Positions 1 through 7,863 of a DNA stretch of 64,000 nucleotides are shown here, piece by piece. Position 1 is the stretch's first letter; each line of letters opens with the position of its first letter. Under the pieces are notes generated by a model. That model had not been told where the DNA came from, did not search any database, and saw only the letters and a list, made by a program, of their open reading frames with translations. The DNA comes from JBEIFW01 sp046081125 (GTDB lineage Bacteria > Actinomycetota > Acidimicrobiia > Acidimicrobiales > Ilumatobacteraceae), in the NCBI GenBank assembly GCA_046081125.1, contig JBJTVH010000068.1, positions 36,285 to 100,284 on the forward strand. Direction: 5' to 3'. A program made the translations under genes and the position numbers.

Positions 1-305
1 CCGACGCGAACGGCGACGTCACGTTCACGACCGTCCTGCCCGGCCGATACCAGGGCCGCGCCACGCACATCCACTTCGCCGTGTTCACGGACGAGTCTCT
101 GGCGACCCGGGTGCTCACGAGCCAGTTCGCCTTCGACGACGCCACGGTCGACGCGCTGTACAAGGCCGACGGCGCCTACTCGGGGAGCTTGAGCAACCCG
201 ACGTACAACGCCCGGGACAACGTGTTCCGCGACGGCACGTCCAACCAGCTCTTGGCCCTGACCCAGGCCAGTGCGGTCGAGGCGTCGATCGCCGTGCTCG
301 TCTGA
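1..305 (+). CDS. Intradiol ring-cleavage dioxygenase, C-terminal part
   Basis: The window opens inside this gene. Reading from base 3, the translation carries a YQGRATHIHF stretch. This is the Tyr...Arg...His-x-His iron-binding signature of the extracellular/compact intradiol dioxygenase family, related to protocatechuate 3,4-dioxygenase and catechol 1,2-dioxygenase. These enzymes use non-haem Fe(III) to open catecholic rings. The N-terminal half, including the other iron-ligand tyrosine, lies outside the window, so substrate and secretion signal cannot be judged. The gene ends with TGA at 303-305, and a P450 gene follows 79 bases later on the same strand. Family identification is fairly secure; the substrate is unknown. 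Confidence 0.75.
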   Translation, partial: DANGDVTFTTVLPGRYQGRATHIHFAVFTDESLATRVLTSQFAFDDATVDALYKADGAYSGSLSNPTYNARDNVFRDGTSNQLLALTQASAVEASIAVLV

Positions 306-384
306 GGCCCTTGTTCTGGCCCCCGTGCCGTGTGACCATCCTGGCCGGGGAACCGAACTCGGCCGAGCGGCGAAGGAGACCGAC

Positions 385-1599
385 GTGACCTACGGGGCCG
401 ACCGCGTGGAACTGCCGCCGGTCACGGACTGGGTGAACGACTGGGACTGGCTCGACGACCAGTGGGGCGAGAACGCCATCGCCATCTGGAACTCGGTACG
501 CGAGCACTGCCCGGTGGCCACCACCGAGCGCTACGGCCGAGCGTTCATGCCCGTCACGATGGACGCGGTGTCGGCCGTCTCGCACGACACCGAACGGTTC
601 TCCTCGATCTGGGTGAACGTCGCCCGGCCGGACGCGCCGCGAAGCCCGGCCCCGCCGATCACCTCCGACCCGCCCGAGCACCACGGCCATCGCCGTCTGC
701 TCCTGCCCTCGTTCAACCCCAAGAAGGTCGCGCAGATGGAGCAGCAGCTGCGCGACTACTGCCGCCGCCTCATCGGCGAGCTGGACGGCACCGGCGCCGC
801 GGACGCCGCCGAGCAGTACTCCCAGCACATCCCGGTTCACGGGATCTGCCATCTGACCGGGCTCCCCGAGGCCGATGCCGATCTGTTCCGCGACTGGATC
901 TACCGCAACTTCCAGCTGGCGCCACGGGACAACGCGATCCGACTCCAGGTGATCCGGGAGATGAGCGCGTACGTCGACGTCATCCTCAGGGAGCGGATCG
1001 AGCATCCCGCCGACGACATGCTGACGTTGGTCGCGAACGCCGAGATCGACGGCGAACCGGTGCCGTGGGATCTCAAACTCGGGTACATCCGGCTGTTGAT
1101 CGTCGCCGGCATCGACACCACGTGGAGCGCGATCGGCTCGGGGCTGTGGCACTTCGCCCAGCATCCCGACCAGGTGGCGCGCCTCGTCGCTGCGCAAGAC
1201 GACGACCTGATGTGGCAGACCGCGATCGAAGAGGTCTTGCGCTTCTACGCCCCGGTCACGATGGCCCGCAAGGTGCTCGCCGACACCGAGGTCGCCGGTT
1301 GTCCGGTCCACGCCGGCGACCAGATGCTGCTCACGTTCCCCGCCGCCAACCACGATCCTGCGGCCTTCGAGGCCCCCGAGGAGTTCCGGATCGACCGCGC
1401 GCACAACCGCCACGTGGCCTTCGGCCTCGGCATCCACCGCTGCATCGGCTCCAACCTGGCCCGGCTCGAACTCACCGTCGCGCTGCAGGAATGGCTGCGG
1501 GCGTTCCCCCGCTACACGCTCGACACCACCCGGCGCACCACCTGGGCCAACGGCCAGGTGCGCGGCCCGCGCACCATCCCGGTGCTGCTCAACCCCTGA
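385..1599 (+). CDS. Cytochrome P450
   Basis: A 404-residue soluble bacterial P450, presumably a haem monooxygenase needing a separate ferredoxin and reductase. Landmarks in order: I-helix oxygen-activation motif AGIDTT at about residues 241-246, the K-helix ExxR pair E283/R286, and the haem loop FGLGIHRCIG with the cysteine thiolate ligand at C353. The GTG start at 385 is chosen because AAGGAG (373-378) sits six bases upstream. An open frame extends to 271 but has no comparable signal. No ferredoxin or reductase gene lies nearby. Position between a dioxygenase and a molybdopterin oxidoreductase suggests catabolism or detoxification, but the substrate cannot be inferred. Confidence 0.9.
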   Translation: MTYGADRVELPPVTDWVNDWDWLDDQWGENAIAIWNSVREHCPVATTERYGRAFMPVTMDAVSAVSHDTERFSSIWVNVARPDAPRSPAPPITSDPPEHHGHRRLLLPSFNPKKVAQMEQQLRDYCRRLIGELDGTGAADAAEQYSQHIPVHGICHLTGLPEADADLFRDWIYRNFQLAPRDNAIRLQVIREMSAYVDVILRERIEHPADDMLTLVANAEIDGEPVPWDLKLGYIRLLIVAGIDTTWSAIGSGLWHFAQHPDQVARLVAAQDDDLMWQTAIEEVLRFYAPVTMARKVLADTEVAGCPVHAGDQMLLTFPAANHDPAAFEAPEEFRIDRAHNRHVAFGLGIHRCIGSNLARLELTVALQEWLRAFPRYTLDTTRRTTWANGQVRGPRTIPVLLNP

Positions 1600-1652
1600 G
1601 CGCGGACGGACCCGAACCCCGAAACCACCGTCCCGACGGCCGGGCGCTCCGG

Positions 1653-1658
1653 TACCGT
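1653..1658 (+). promoter_or_regulatory. Leaderless -10 hexamer TACCGT
   Basis: Eight bases before the ATG at 1667, with no Shine-Dalgarno sequence between. This spacing would place the transcript start at or next to the ATG. Confidence 0.4.
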
Positions 1659-1666
1659 CGCCGGCC

Positions 1667-3670
1667 ATGGCCTCCCGCACCGTGCTCGGCACCTGCCACC
1701 ACGACTGCCCCGACTCGTGCGGCTGGGAGGTCACCGTCGACGACGGGGTCGCCGTCCGCCTGCGCGGCAACGCCGACCACCCGTACTCCCAGGGCGAGCT
1801 GTGCCCGAAGGTGAACCGGTTCCTGTCCCGGGTCTACGCCCCCGACCGGGTCCTGCGACCGTTGCTGCGCAACGGTCCCAAGGGGTCGGGGCAGTTCCGG
1901 GAGGCGACTTGGGACGAGGCGCTGGCCGTCGCCGCCGACGGCCTGCGCCGGGTCCAGGCCGTCCACGGCGGTGAGGCGATCCTGCCGTGGTCGTCGGCCG
2001 GCACCCAGGGCCTGATCCAGGCGTCCTCGATCGACCGGCGCCTGTTCGCCGCGCTCGGCGCCTCGCGCACCACCGGTTCGCTCTGCGGCGCGACGGCGGC
2101 CACCGGCACAGCCCTCACCTACGGCTCGGGCCACGGTGCCGACCCGCTCGAGGTCGCCCACGCCGAGGTCGTGCTGCTGTGGGGCACCAACACCCGCCTC
2201 ACCAACCGCCACCTGTGGCCGTACGTCGAGCAGGCCCGGGCCAACGGGGCGACCGTGATCGTCGTCGATCCCCTGCGCACGATCACCGCCGAGTCCGCCG
2301 ACTGGTTCGTCCAACCGTTCCCCGGCACCGACGTCGCGCTGATCCTCGGGATGCTCCACGTCCTCGTGCGCGACGACCTCGTCGACCACGACTACGTCCG
2401 CGATCACGCGACCGGCTTCGCCGATCTCGCCGCCCACGCCGCCGAGTGGACCCCTGCCCGGGCCGCCGCCGAATGCGGTGTCGACGCCGACGAGATCGAG
2501 CGGCTGGCCCGGCGGTACGGCAGCACCCGCCGGGCGTTCATCCGCACGCTCATCGGCGCCGAGCACCACCACCACGGCGCGATGACGTTCCGGGCGTTGG
2601 CCTGCCTGCCCGTCGTCACCGGCGCGTGGCGCGTCCGCGGCGGGGGCCTGGCCCGCTCCACCGGGGTGTGGTCCGGCACGCACGTCGACGAGGACGTCTT
2701 CGACGCACCGGACCGGCCCCACACCCGCGGGGTCAACGCCAACCAGCTCGGCCGGACCCTCGAGGATCCCGCCGCCGGCATCCACGCGCTCGTCGTGTGG
2801 GGCGGCAACCCGGCGACCTCGGCCCCCAACGCCGGCGCCGTGCGCCGCGGTCTGGCCCGTGACGACCTGTTCACGATCGTGAGCGAGCAGTTCCTCACCG
2901 ACACCGCCCGCTACGCCGACGTGGTCTTCCCGGCCACCACCCAGATCGAGCACCTCGACGTGGTGCCGTCGTGGGGCAGCCTGCACCTCGGCTGGAACGA
3001 GCCGGCCATCGCACCGGTGGGCGAGGCGGTCCCCAACACCGAGCTGTGGCGACGCCTGGCCCGGGCGCTCGGGATCGAGGATCCGATGTTCGACCTCGAC
3101 GATGAGGCCCTGGTGCGCCTCGCGCTGCACGACCTCGACGTCGACGCCCTGCGGGCCCGTGGCTGGGCCCGGCACGATCTCCCGGAACCGTTGCTGCCGT
3201 ACGAGCACGGCGGGTTCGCCACCGCCGACGGGCGGGCCGCGCTGCGCAACGACGCCCTCAGCTCGCTGGGGCTCCCGGCGCTGCCCACCCACACCCCCGT
3301 GCCGGTCGCAGCCGGCGAGCTCCGGCTGCTCACCCCCAAGACCCACCCCCGGTTCCTCAACACCAGCTACTCGCACCACCACGGCCCGCTCGAACCGGCG
3401 CCGTGCCTCGAGCTGTCGGCCGAGGACGCCGACGCCCTCGGCCTGCCCGACGGCGCGCCGGCCACCGTCACCAACGACCGGGGCACGTTGACCCTGCCGG
3501 TGCGACGCTCGGCCCGGGTGCGTCCCGGGCTGTGCGCCATCCCGTGGGGCTGGTGGGGCCAGGATCGAGCGGTGAACGTGCTGACCGACGACACCGTCGC
3601 CGACGCCGGTGGCGGCGGCGCCTACTACGGCACCCGGGTGCGGGTCACCCCCGCCGGAACGCCGGCATGA
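1667..3670 (+). CDS. Molybdopterin-dependent oxidoreductase (DMSO reductase superfamily)
   Basis: A 667-residue protein of the Mo/W-bisMGD family (formate dehydrogenase, assimilatory nitrate reductase, polysulfide reductase relatives). The N-terminal [4Fe-4S] motif is complete: C10-x3-C14-x3-C18-x27-C46. The central region has the cofactor-binding blocks typical of the family (LLWGTNT, VVWGGNPA). The C-terminal third is the molydopterin dinucleotide-binding beta-barrel (LLTPKTHPRFLNTSYSH). There is no twin-arginine signal, so it is probably cytoplasmic. No partner electron-transfer subunit is adjacent; the following gene is a threonine aldolase overlapping by ATGA. The substrate is not deducible. 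The cofactor genes moaA, moaC and moeA are in the same window. Confidence 0.85.
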   Translation: MASRTVLGTCHHDCPDSCGWEVTVDDGVAVRLRGNADHPYSQGELCPKVNRFLSRVYAPDRVLRPLLRNGPKGSGQFREATWDEALAVAADGLRRVQAVHGGEAILPWSSAGTQGLIQASSIDRRLFAALGASRTTGSLCGATAATGTALTYGSGHGADPLEVAHAEVVLLWGTNTRLTNRHLWPYVEQARANGATVIVVDPLRTITAESADWFVQPFPGTDVALILGMLHVLVRDDLVDHDYVRDHATGFADLAAHAAEWTPARAAAECGVDADEIERLARRYGSTRRAFIRTLIGAEHHHHGAMTFRALACLPVVTGAWRVRGGGLARSTGVWSGTHVDEDVFDAPDRPHTRGVNANQLGRTLEDPAAGIHALVVWGGNPATSAPNAGAVRRGLARDDLFTIVSEQFLTDTARYADVVFPATTQIEHLDVVPSWGSLHLGWNEPAIAPVGEAVPNTELWRRLARALGIEDPMFDLDDEALVRLALHDLDVDALRARGWARHDLPEPLLPYEHGGFATADGRAALRNDALSSLGLPALPTHTPVPVAAGELRLLTPKTHPRFLNTSYSHHHGPLEPAPCLELSAEDADALGLPDGAPATVTNDRGTLTLPVRRSARVRPGLCAIPWGWWGQDRAVNVLTDDTVADAGGGGAYYGTRVRVTPAGTPA

Positions 3671-4734
3671 GCACCTCCGCACGGGGGTTCGCGTCCGACA
3701 ACGAAGCCGGCGTCCATCCCGCCGTGCTCGACGCCGTCGCCGCCGCCAACCACGGCCATGCCCACTCCTACGGCGCCGACGAGCACACCGCCCGGCTCGG
3801 CGAGCTCGTCCACGACCACTTCGGCCCCGAGGCCACCGCGTTCCCGGTGCTCATCGGCACCGGTGCCAACGTCGTCGCGCTCCAGGCGCTGTGCCAGCGG
3901 TGGGAGGCGGTCATCTGCACCGACCACGCGCACGTCCACGTCGACGAAGGCGGCGCACCGGAGCACATCGGCGGGCTCAAGCTGTGGACCGTCCCAACCA
4001 CCGACGGCAAGCTCACCCCGGCGCTGCTCGACACCGAGGCCTGGGGCTTCGGCACCGTCCACCGGGCGCAGCCGGGCGCGGTGTCGGTGACGCAGTCCAC
4101 CGAGCTCGGCACCGTCTACACCGCCGACGAGCTCGGCACGCTGTGCGACCACGCGCACGGCCTCGGGCTGCGGGTGCACCTCGACGGTGCCCGCCTGGCC
4201 AACGCCGCTGCGCACCTCGACGTCCCGCTCCGGGCGCTCACCACCGACGTCGGGGTCGACGTCGTGTCGTTCGGCGGCACCAAGAACGGGGCGCTGCTGG
4301 CCGAGGCCGTCGTCGTGCTCGACCCGGGTCTGGTCGACGCCGTCGCCTACCTGCGCAAGACCTCGATGCAGCTCGCCAGCAAACAGCGGTTCCTCAGCGC
4401 GCAGCTCGTGGCCCTGCTCGACGACGAACTCTGGCGGGTGAACGCATCCCATGCCAACGCCATGGCGGCGCGCCTCGCGGCCGGAGCCGCGGCGGTGCCG
4501 GTCGTACGGCTGACCCAGCCGACCCAGGCCAACGCCGTGTTCGCCGTGCTCCCCGCCGGCGCCGCCGACCGGCTGCGCCGCCGGCACCACTTCTACGACT
4601 GGGACCGCGACGCCGGCGAGGTCCGCTGGATGTGCGCCTGGGACACCACCGCCGCCGACGTCGACACCTTCGTCGCCGACCTCGCCGCCGCCGTCACCGG
4701 TGGGGCCGTCACCGGTGGGGCCGGCGGCGCGTGA
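3667..4734 (+). CDS. Threonine aldolase / beta-eliminating lyase family protein
   Basis: A 355-residue PLP fold-type I enzyme of the low-specificity L-threonine aldolase family, which cleaves threonine or allo-threonine to glycine and acetaldehyde. The PLP-binding lysine is K206 in SFGGTKNG, preceded by the HLDGAR block that contains the pyridine-nitrogen aspartate. The N-terminal FASDNEAGVHP matches the usual family beginning. The ATG overlaps the stop of the molybdoenzyme (ATGA), so the two are translationally coupled. The frame ends in a short Gly/Ala-rich repeat and overlaps the next gene in the same way. Threonine cleavage is the family function; the actual substrate here is untested. 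Confidence 0.8.
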   Translation: MSTSARGFASDNEAGVHPAVLDAVAAANHGHAHSYGADEHTARLGELVHDHFGPEATAFPVLIGTGANVVALQALCQRWEAVICTDHAHVHVDEGGAPEHIGGLKLWTVPTTDGKLTPALLDTEAWGFGTVHRAQPGAVSVTQSTELGTVYTADELGTLCDHAHGLGLRVHLDGARLANAAAHLDVPLRALTTDVGVDVVSFGGTKNGALLAEAVVVLDPGLVDAVAYLRKTSMQLASKQRFLSAQLVALLDDELWRVNASHANAMAARLAAGAAAVPVVRLTQPTQANAVFAVLPAGAADRLRRRHHFYDWDRDAGEVRWMCAWDTTAADVDTFVADLAAAVTGGAVTGGAGGA

Positions 4735-5129
4735 CCGAACCGACCGAGGCCCGGGTCGACGCCTGGCTGTGGTCGATCCGCCTGGCATCGACCCGGACCG
4801 AAGCGGGCGAGGTGTGCAAGGGCGGCCACGTCACGGTGAACGGCCGACCGGCCAAGCCGTCGACCCCCGTGCGGCCCGGTGATCGCGTCGAGGTCCGCAT
4901 CCACGAACGCGACCGAGTCGTCGAGGTCGTCCGCACGATCACCAAGCGGGTCGGGGCCCCGGTCGCGGTCACCTGCTACGTCGACCACAGCCCGCCGTCG
5001 GCCGACGAGCGTCCGCTCACCCCGCTGTTCCGTCCACGCGGCGCCGGTCGGCCCACCAAACGGGAGCGGCGCCAACTCGACGCGTGGGCTGACGCCTGGC
5101 GCGTGGCCGACGGCGAACCCCCGCCCTGA
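4731..5129 (+). CDS. S4-domain RNA-binding protein (Hsp15/HslR-like)
   Basis: A 132-residue protein with an S4 RNA-binding domain at the N-terminus (RVDAWLWSIRLASTRTEA, then VTVNGRPAKPSTPVRPGDRV) and a basic tail containing GRPTKRERR. This is the architecture of Hsp15, which binds free 50S subunits carrying nascent chains during heat stress. The start is the GTG at 4731, overlapping the preceding stop by GTGA. The long open frame that extends further upstream is the shadow of the aldolase. The gene is the third of a coupled trio with the molybdoenzyme and aldolase, an association with no obvious logic. Confidence 0.8.
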   Translation: MTEPTEARVDAWLWSIRLASTRTEAGEVCKGGHVTVNGRPAKPSTPVRPGDRVEVRIHERDRVVEVVRTITKRVGAPVAVTCYVDHSPPSADERPLTPLFRPRGAGRPTKRERRQLDAWADAWRVADGEPPP

Positions 5130-5142
5130 CCAGACGCCCTCG

Positions 5143-6351
5143 TCAGTCGGGCCAGTCGAGCGCGCCGAGGGCGTGCAGGCGGTCCAACTCGGCGTCGTCG
5201 AGCCCCAACCGGGCCGCGAGCACCGCCCGGGTGTCCTGGCCGAGCAGCGCGATGCGGTCGGTCGGTTCCGCCGGCGTCGCCGCGAACCGCCACGGTGGCA
5301 CCGGCTGGCGGGCCGGGCCGACCGGCGCGACGTGGTCGCGCTCGATCACCGCCCCCATGTGCAGGATCTGGGGATCGCGCAGCATCTGGTCGCGGGTGTT
5401 CACCCGCCCGAGCGGCACGTCGTGCTCGGCGAAGCGGGCCATCACCTCGTCGGTGGTGAACGCGGCGAACGCCGTGGCGTACATCGCCAGCGCCTCGGGC
5501 ATGTTGACGAGGAACCGCTCCGGATCGTTGAACCGCTCGTCGATCAGCCATTCCGGGCGGTCGAGGGCCAGCGCCACCCGCTCGAACGGGGTCACCGTCG
5601 GCATCGTCACCACGTGGCCGTCGGCGGTTGCGTACACCCGGTAGGCATCCTTCACGTCGAACGGCAGCGTCCGCTCCGGCAGCGCATGCTTGGCCGACAG
5701 GGCGTCGCACCAGAAGAACGCGAGACCGGCCTCGGCCATCGTCACCTGCACGAGTTGGCCCTCGCCGGTGCGCTCCCGGGCGAAGAGCGCGCCGAGCACC
5801 GCCTGGCACGCCGTGTACGCCGTCGACTTGTCGACGATCACCTGGCGGTTCACGTCCATCGCCCCCGACACCGGGTCGGTCTGGTAGTCGACCATGCCGA
5901 GCACGCCCTGGATCACGAAGTCCCACGTGGGTAGCTGCGCGTACGGCCCGTCGTCGCCGAAGCCGGTGATGTGGGTGTAGACGAGGCGCGGGTTGCGGGC
6001 CCGGACCGCCTCGTACGACAGCCCGATCGCATCCGGCTTGCCCGGGCGCAGGTTGGTGAGCAGCACGTCGGCCCCGGCGACGAGATCGCCGAGCACGGCG
6101 CGCCCCTCCGGGGTCTTCGCGTCGATGCACACCGACTGCTTGCCCCGATTCGTGTTGTAGAACAACGGCGGGATGCCGTCGCGGTACACGACGTGGCGCC
6201 GGTACATCGACGAACCGTAGGTCTCCACCTTGATGACCTCGGCCCCCATCTCGGCCAGCAGCACCCCGCACAACGGCCCGGTGATGATGTCGGCCACCTC
6301 CACCACCACGATGCCGGCCAGCGGCCCCGTCCCCGGGCGACCCGCGCTCAC
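5143..6351 (-). CDS. CaiB/BaiF family (class III) CoA-transferase
   Basis: A 402-residue family III CoA-transferase. The N-terminal block LAGIVVVEVADIITGP, the NRGKQSVCID segment and the LLTNLRPG stretch are all typical. The catalytic aspartate should be the one in PTWDFVIQG. Such enzymes move CoA between carboxylic acids, for example in formyl-, carnitine-, bile-acid or benzylsuccinate metabolism, and here the donor and acceptor are unknown. The GTG start at 6351 overlaps the TGA of the upstream carboxylesterase by GTGA. An in-frame ATG at 6408 lies inside that gene and is less likely. The two genes probably form one transcript acting on an ester or acid substrate. Confidence 0.85.
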   Translation of the reverse strand: MSAGRPGTGPLAGIVVVEVADIITGPLCGVLLAEMGAEVIKVETYGSSMYRRHVVYRDGIPPLFYNTNRGKQSVCIDAKTPEGRAVLGDLVAGADVLLTNLRPGKPDAIGLSYEAVRARNPRLVYTHITGFGDDGPYAQLPTWDFVIQGVLGMVDYQTDPVSGAMDVNRQVIVDKSTAYTACQAVLGALFARERTGEGQLVQVTMAEAGLAFFWCDALSAKHALPERTLPFDVKDAYRVYATADGHVVTMPTVTPFERVALALDRPEWLIDERFNDPERFLVNMPEALAMYATAFAAFTTDEVMARFAEHDVPLGRVNTRDQMLRDPQILHMGAVIERDHVAPVGPARQPVPPWRFAATPAEPTDRIALLGQDTRAVLAARLGLDDAELDRLHALGALDWPD

Positions 6352-7844
6352 AGCCGACCGGCCCAGATGGCGCGACGTCGCGACGACGGGTCGTTGGTGA
6401 TCCGGCACTCGAGGTCGAGATGGAGCGTCGTACGGTCAATCTCGTCGTAGGGCGCCCAGGCCGGGATCCGGTCGTGCTGCGGGTTCCCGCTGCGGGCGAA
6501 CGCGATCCATGCCTGGTGCATTGCGTCGGCGAGGGCGGCGGGTGGTCCGTCACCGGTGAACAGCGCAACGCCCTTGCGGTCGAGGGTGTGGAACACGAAC
6601 GGGATCTCCAGCGCGTGGCACGACCCGAGCCGACCACCGAAGGCGCTCGACGCCCAGTCGAACTGGTAGAGCCAGGTCGCGTCGGGACGTTGACGGGCGT
6701 GGGCCTCGACCAGCCGCACGGCTGGGATGCGGAACGCCCGGTCGGTCATCACCGCCGACCAGATGGCGTCGTGGTCCGCGGTGTCGGCCGACTCGCGGTA
6801 GATCGCCATCAGTTCGTGCGGATCCTCGACCAGACGACCGAGCCGGCGCAGCAACGCCGCCTCGTCGGCCGGGCTGCGCCCCATGAGCGCGAACAGGTTC
6901 CACTCGTCCCGGTTGGTGCCGGTCAGCAACGGCACCGGCGCCGACCGGCCCGCCCGGATCGCGTCGAGCGGCGCCTCCGGCAGGAACGCACCGTCGACCA
7001 CCGGACAGAACGGCAGCGCCAGGCCGGTGTCGTCGTTGGATGCGGCCCGGGCTTGGGCCACCTCGACCGCCGCCGCCAACTGCGCCTCGAGGAGCGCCTC
7101 TGCCGGCACCGACCGCAGGCCGGCCACCCCGCGCACGCCGAGCCGGGACTCGATCCGCTCGGTGACCTCGGCCGCCCGGTCCGGGTCCTGTGTGTGGTGC
7201 GCCGCCCCCGACTGCGGGACCGCCTTGTGGAACAGGCCTCGGGCCGACGGCACGGCAAGCAGCGTCGCCACCGACATCCCGCCGGCCGACTCCCCGAACA
7301 CGGTCACGTTGCCGGGGTCGCCACCGAAGGCGGCGATGTTGTCCCGCACCCAGGCCAGCGCCGCGACCTGGTCGGCCAACCCCGGATTCGCGTCGGCGCC
7401 GGCGAGGTGCAGGAACCCGAAGGCACCGAGCCGGTAGTTGATCGTCACGACGACGACGTCACCGTTGCGGCAGAACGCCGATCCGTCGTACCAGGGGATC
7501 GAGCCGGCCCCCGAGGTGAACCCGCCGCCGTGGATCCACACCAGCACCGGGCGTCGCCCGGCGTCGCACGCCGGGGTCTGGACGTTGAGGAACAGGCAGT
7601 CCTCCGACCAGTCCGGCGGGCCACCCCCGGCCATCGCCTCGGTTGCACCGACCCCTTGCGGGGCAACCTTCCCGAACGAGGTGGCCTCGCGCACCCCGGT
7701 CCAGCCCGGATGCGGGTGAGGGGCGCCGAAGCGCCGGTCGCCGACCGGCGCTTCGGCGTACGGGATGCCGGCGAACAAGGTGACACCGTCGCGGGCCCGG
7801 CCCGACAACCGGCCCGAGACGATCTCCACGATCGGGGCGCTCAT
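6348..7844 (-). CDS. Type B carboxylesterase
   Basis: A 498-residue alpha/beta hydrolase of the carboxylesterase/lipase type B family. It has the N-terminal GIPYAEAPVGDRRF block, the oxyanion-hole HGGGF at 105-109 and the nucleophile elbow FGESAGG with Ser186. Acid and histidine residues are expected in the C-terminal half (the HALEIPFVF region). No signal peptide is visible, so it is likely cytoplasmic. GGAAGG about nine bases upstream supports the ATG at 7844. It is followed by a translationally overlapping CoA-transferase, suggesting that the acid released by ester hydrolysis is then handled as a CoA thioester. The substrate is unknown. Confidence 0.88.
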   Translation of the reverse strand: MSAPIVEIVSGRLSGRARDGVTLFAGIPYAEAPVGDRRFGAPHPHPGWTGVREATSFGKVAPQGVGATEAMAGGGPPDWSEDCLFLNVQTPACDAGRRPVLVWIHGGGFTSGAGSIPWYDGSAFCRNGDVVVVTINYRLGAFGFLHLAGADANPGLADQVAALAWVRDNIAAFGGDPGNVTVFGESAGGMSVATLLAVPSARGLFHKAVPQSGAAHHTQDPDRAAEVTERIESRLGVRGVAGLRSVPAEALLEAQLAAAVEVAQARAASNDDTGLALPFCPVVDGAFLPEAPLDAIRAGRSAPVPLLTGTNRDEWNLFALMGRSPADEAALLRRLGRLVEDPHELMAIYRESADTADHDAIWSAVMTDRAFRIPAVRLVEAHARQRPDATWLYQFDWASSAFGGRLGSCHALEIPFVFHTLDRKGVALFTGDGPPAALADAMHQAWIAFARSGNPQHDRIPAWAPYDEIDRTTLHLDLECRITNDPSSRRRAIWAGRL

Positions 7845-7863
7845 GATCCGATCCTTCCAGGAC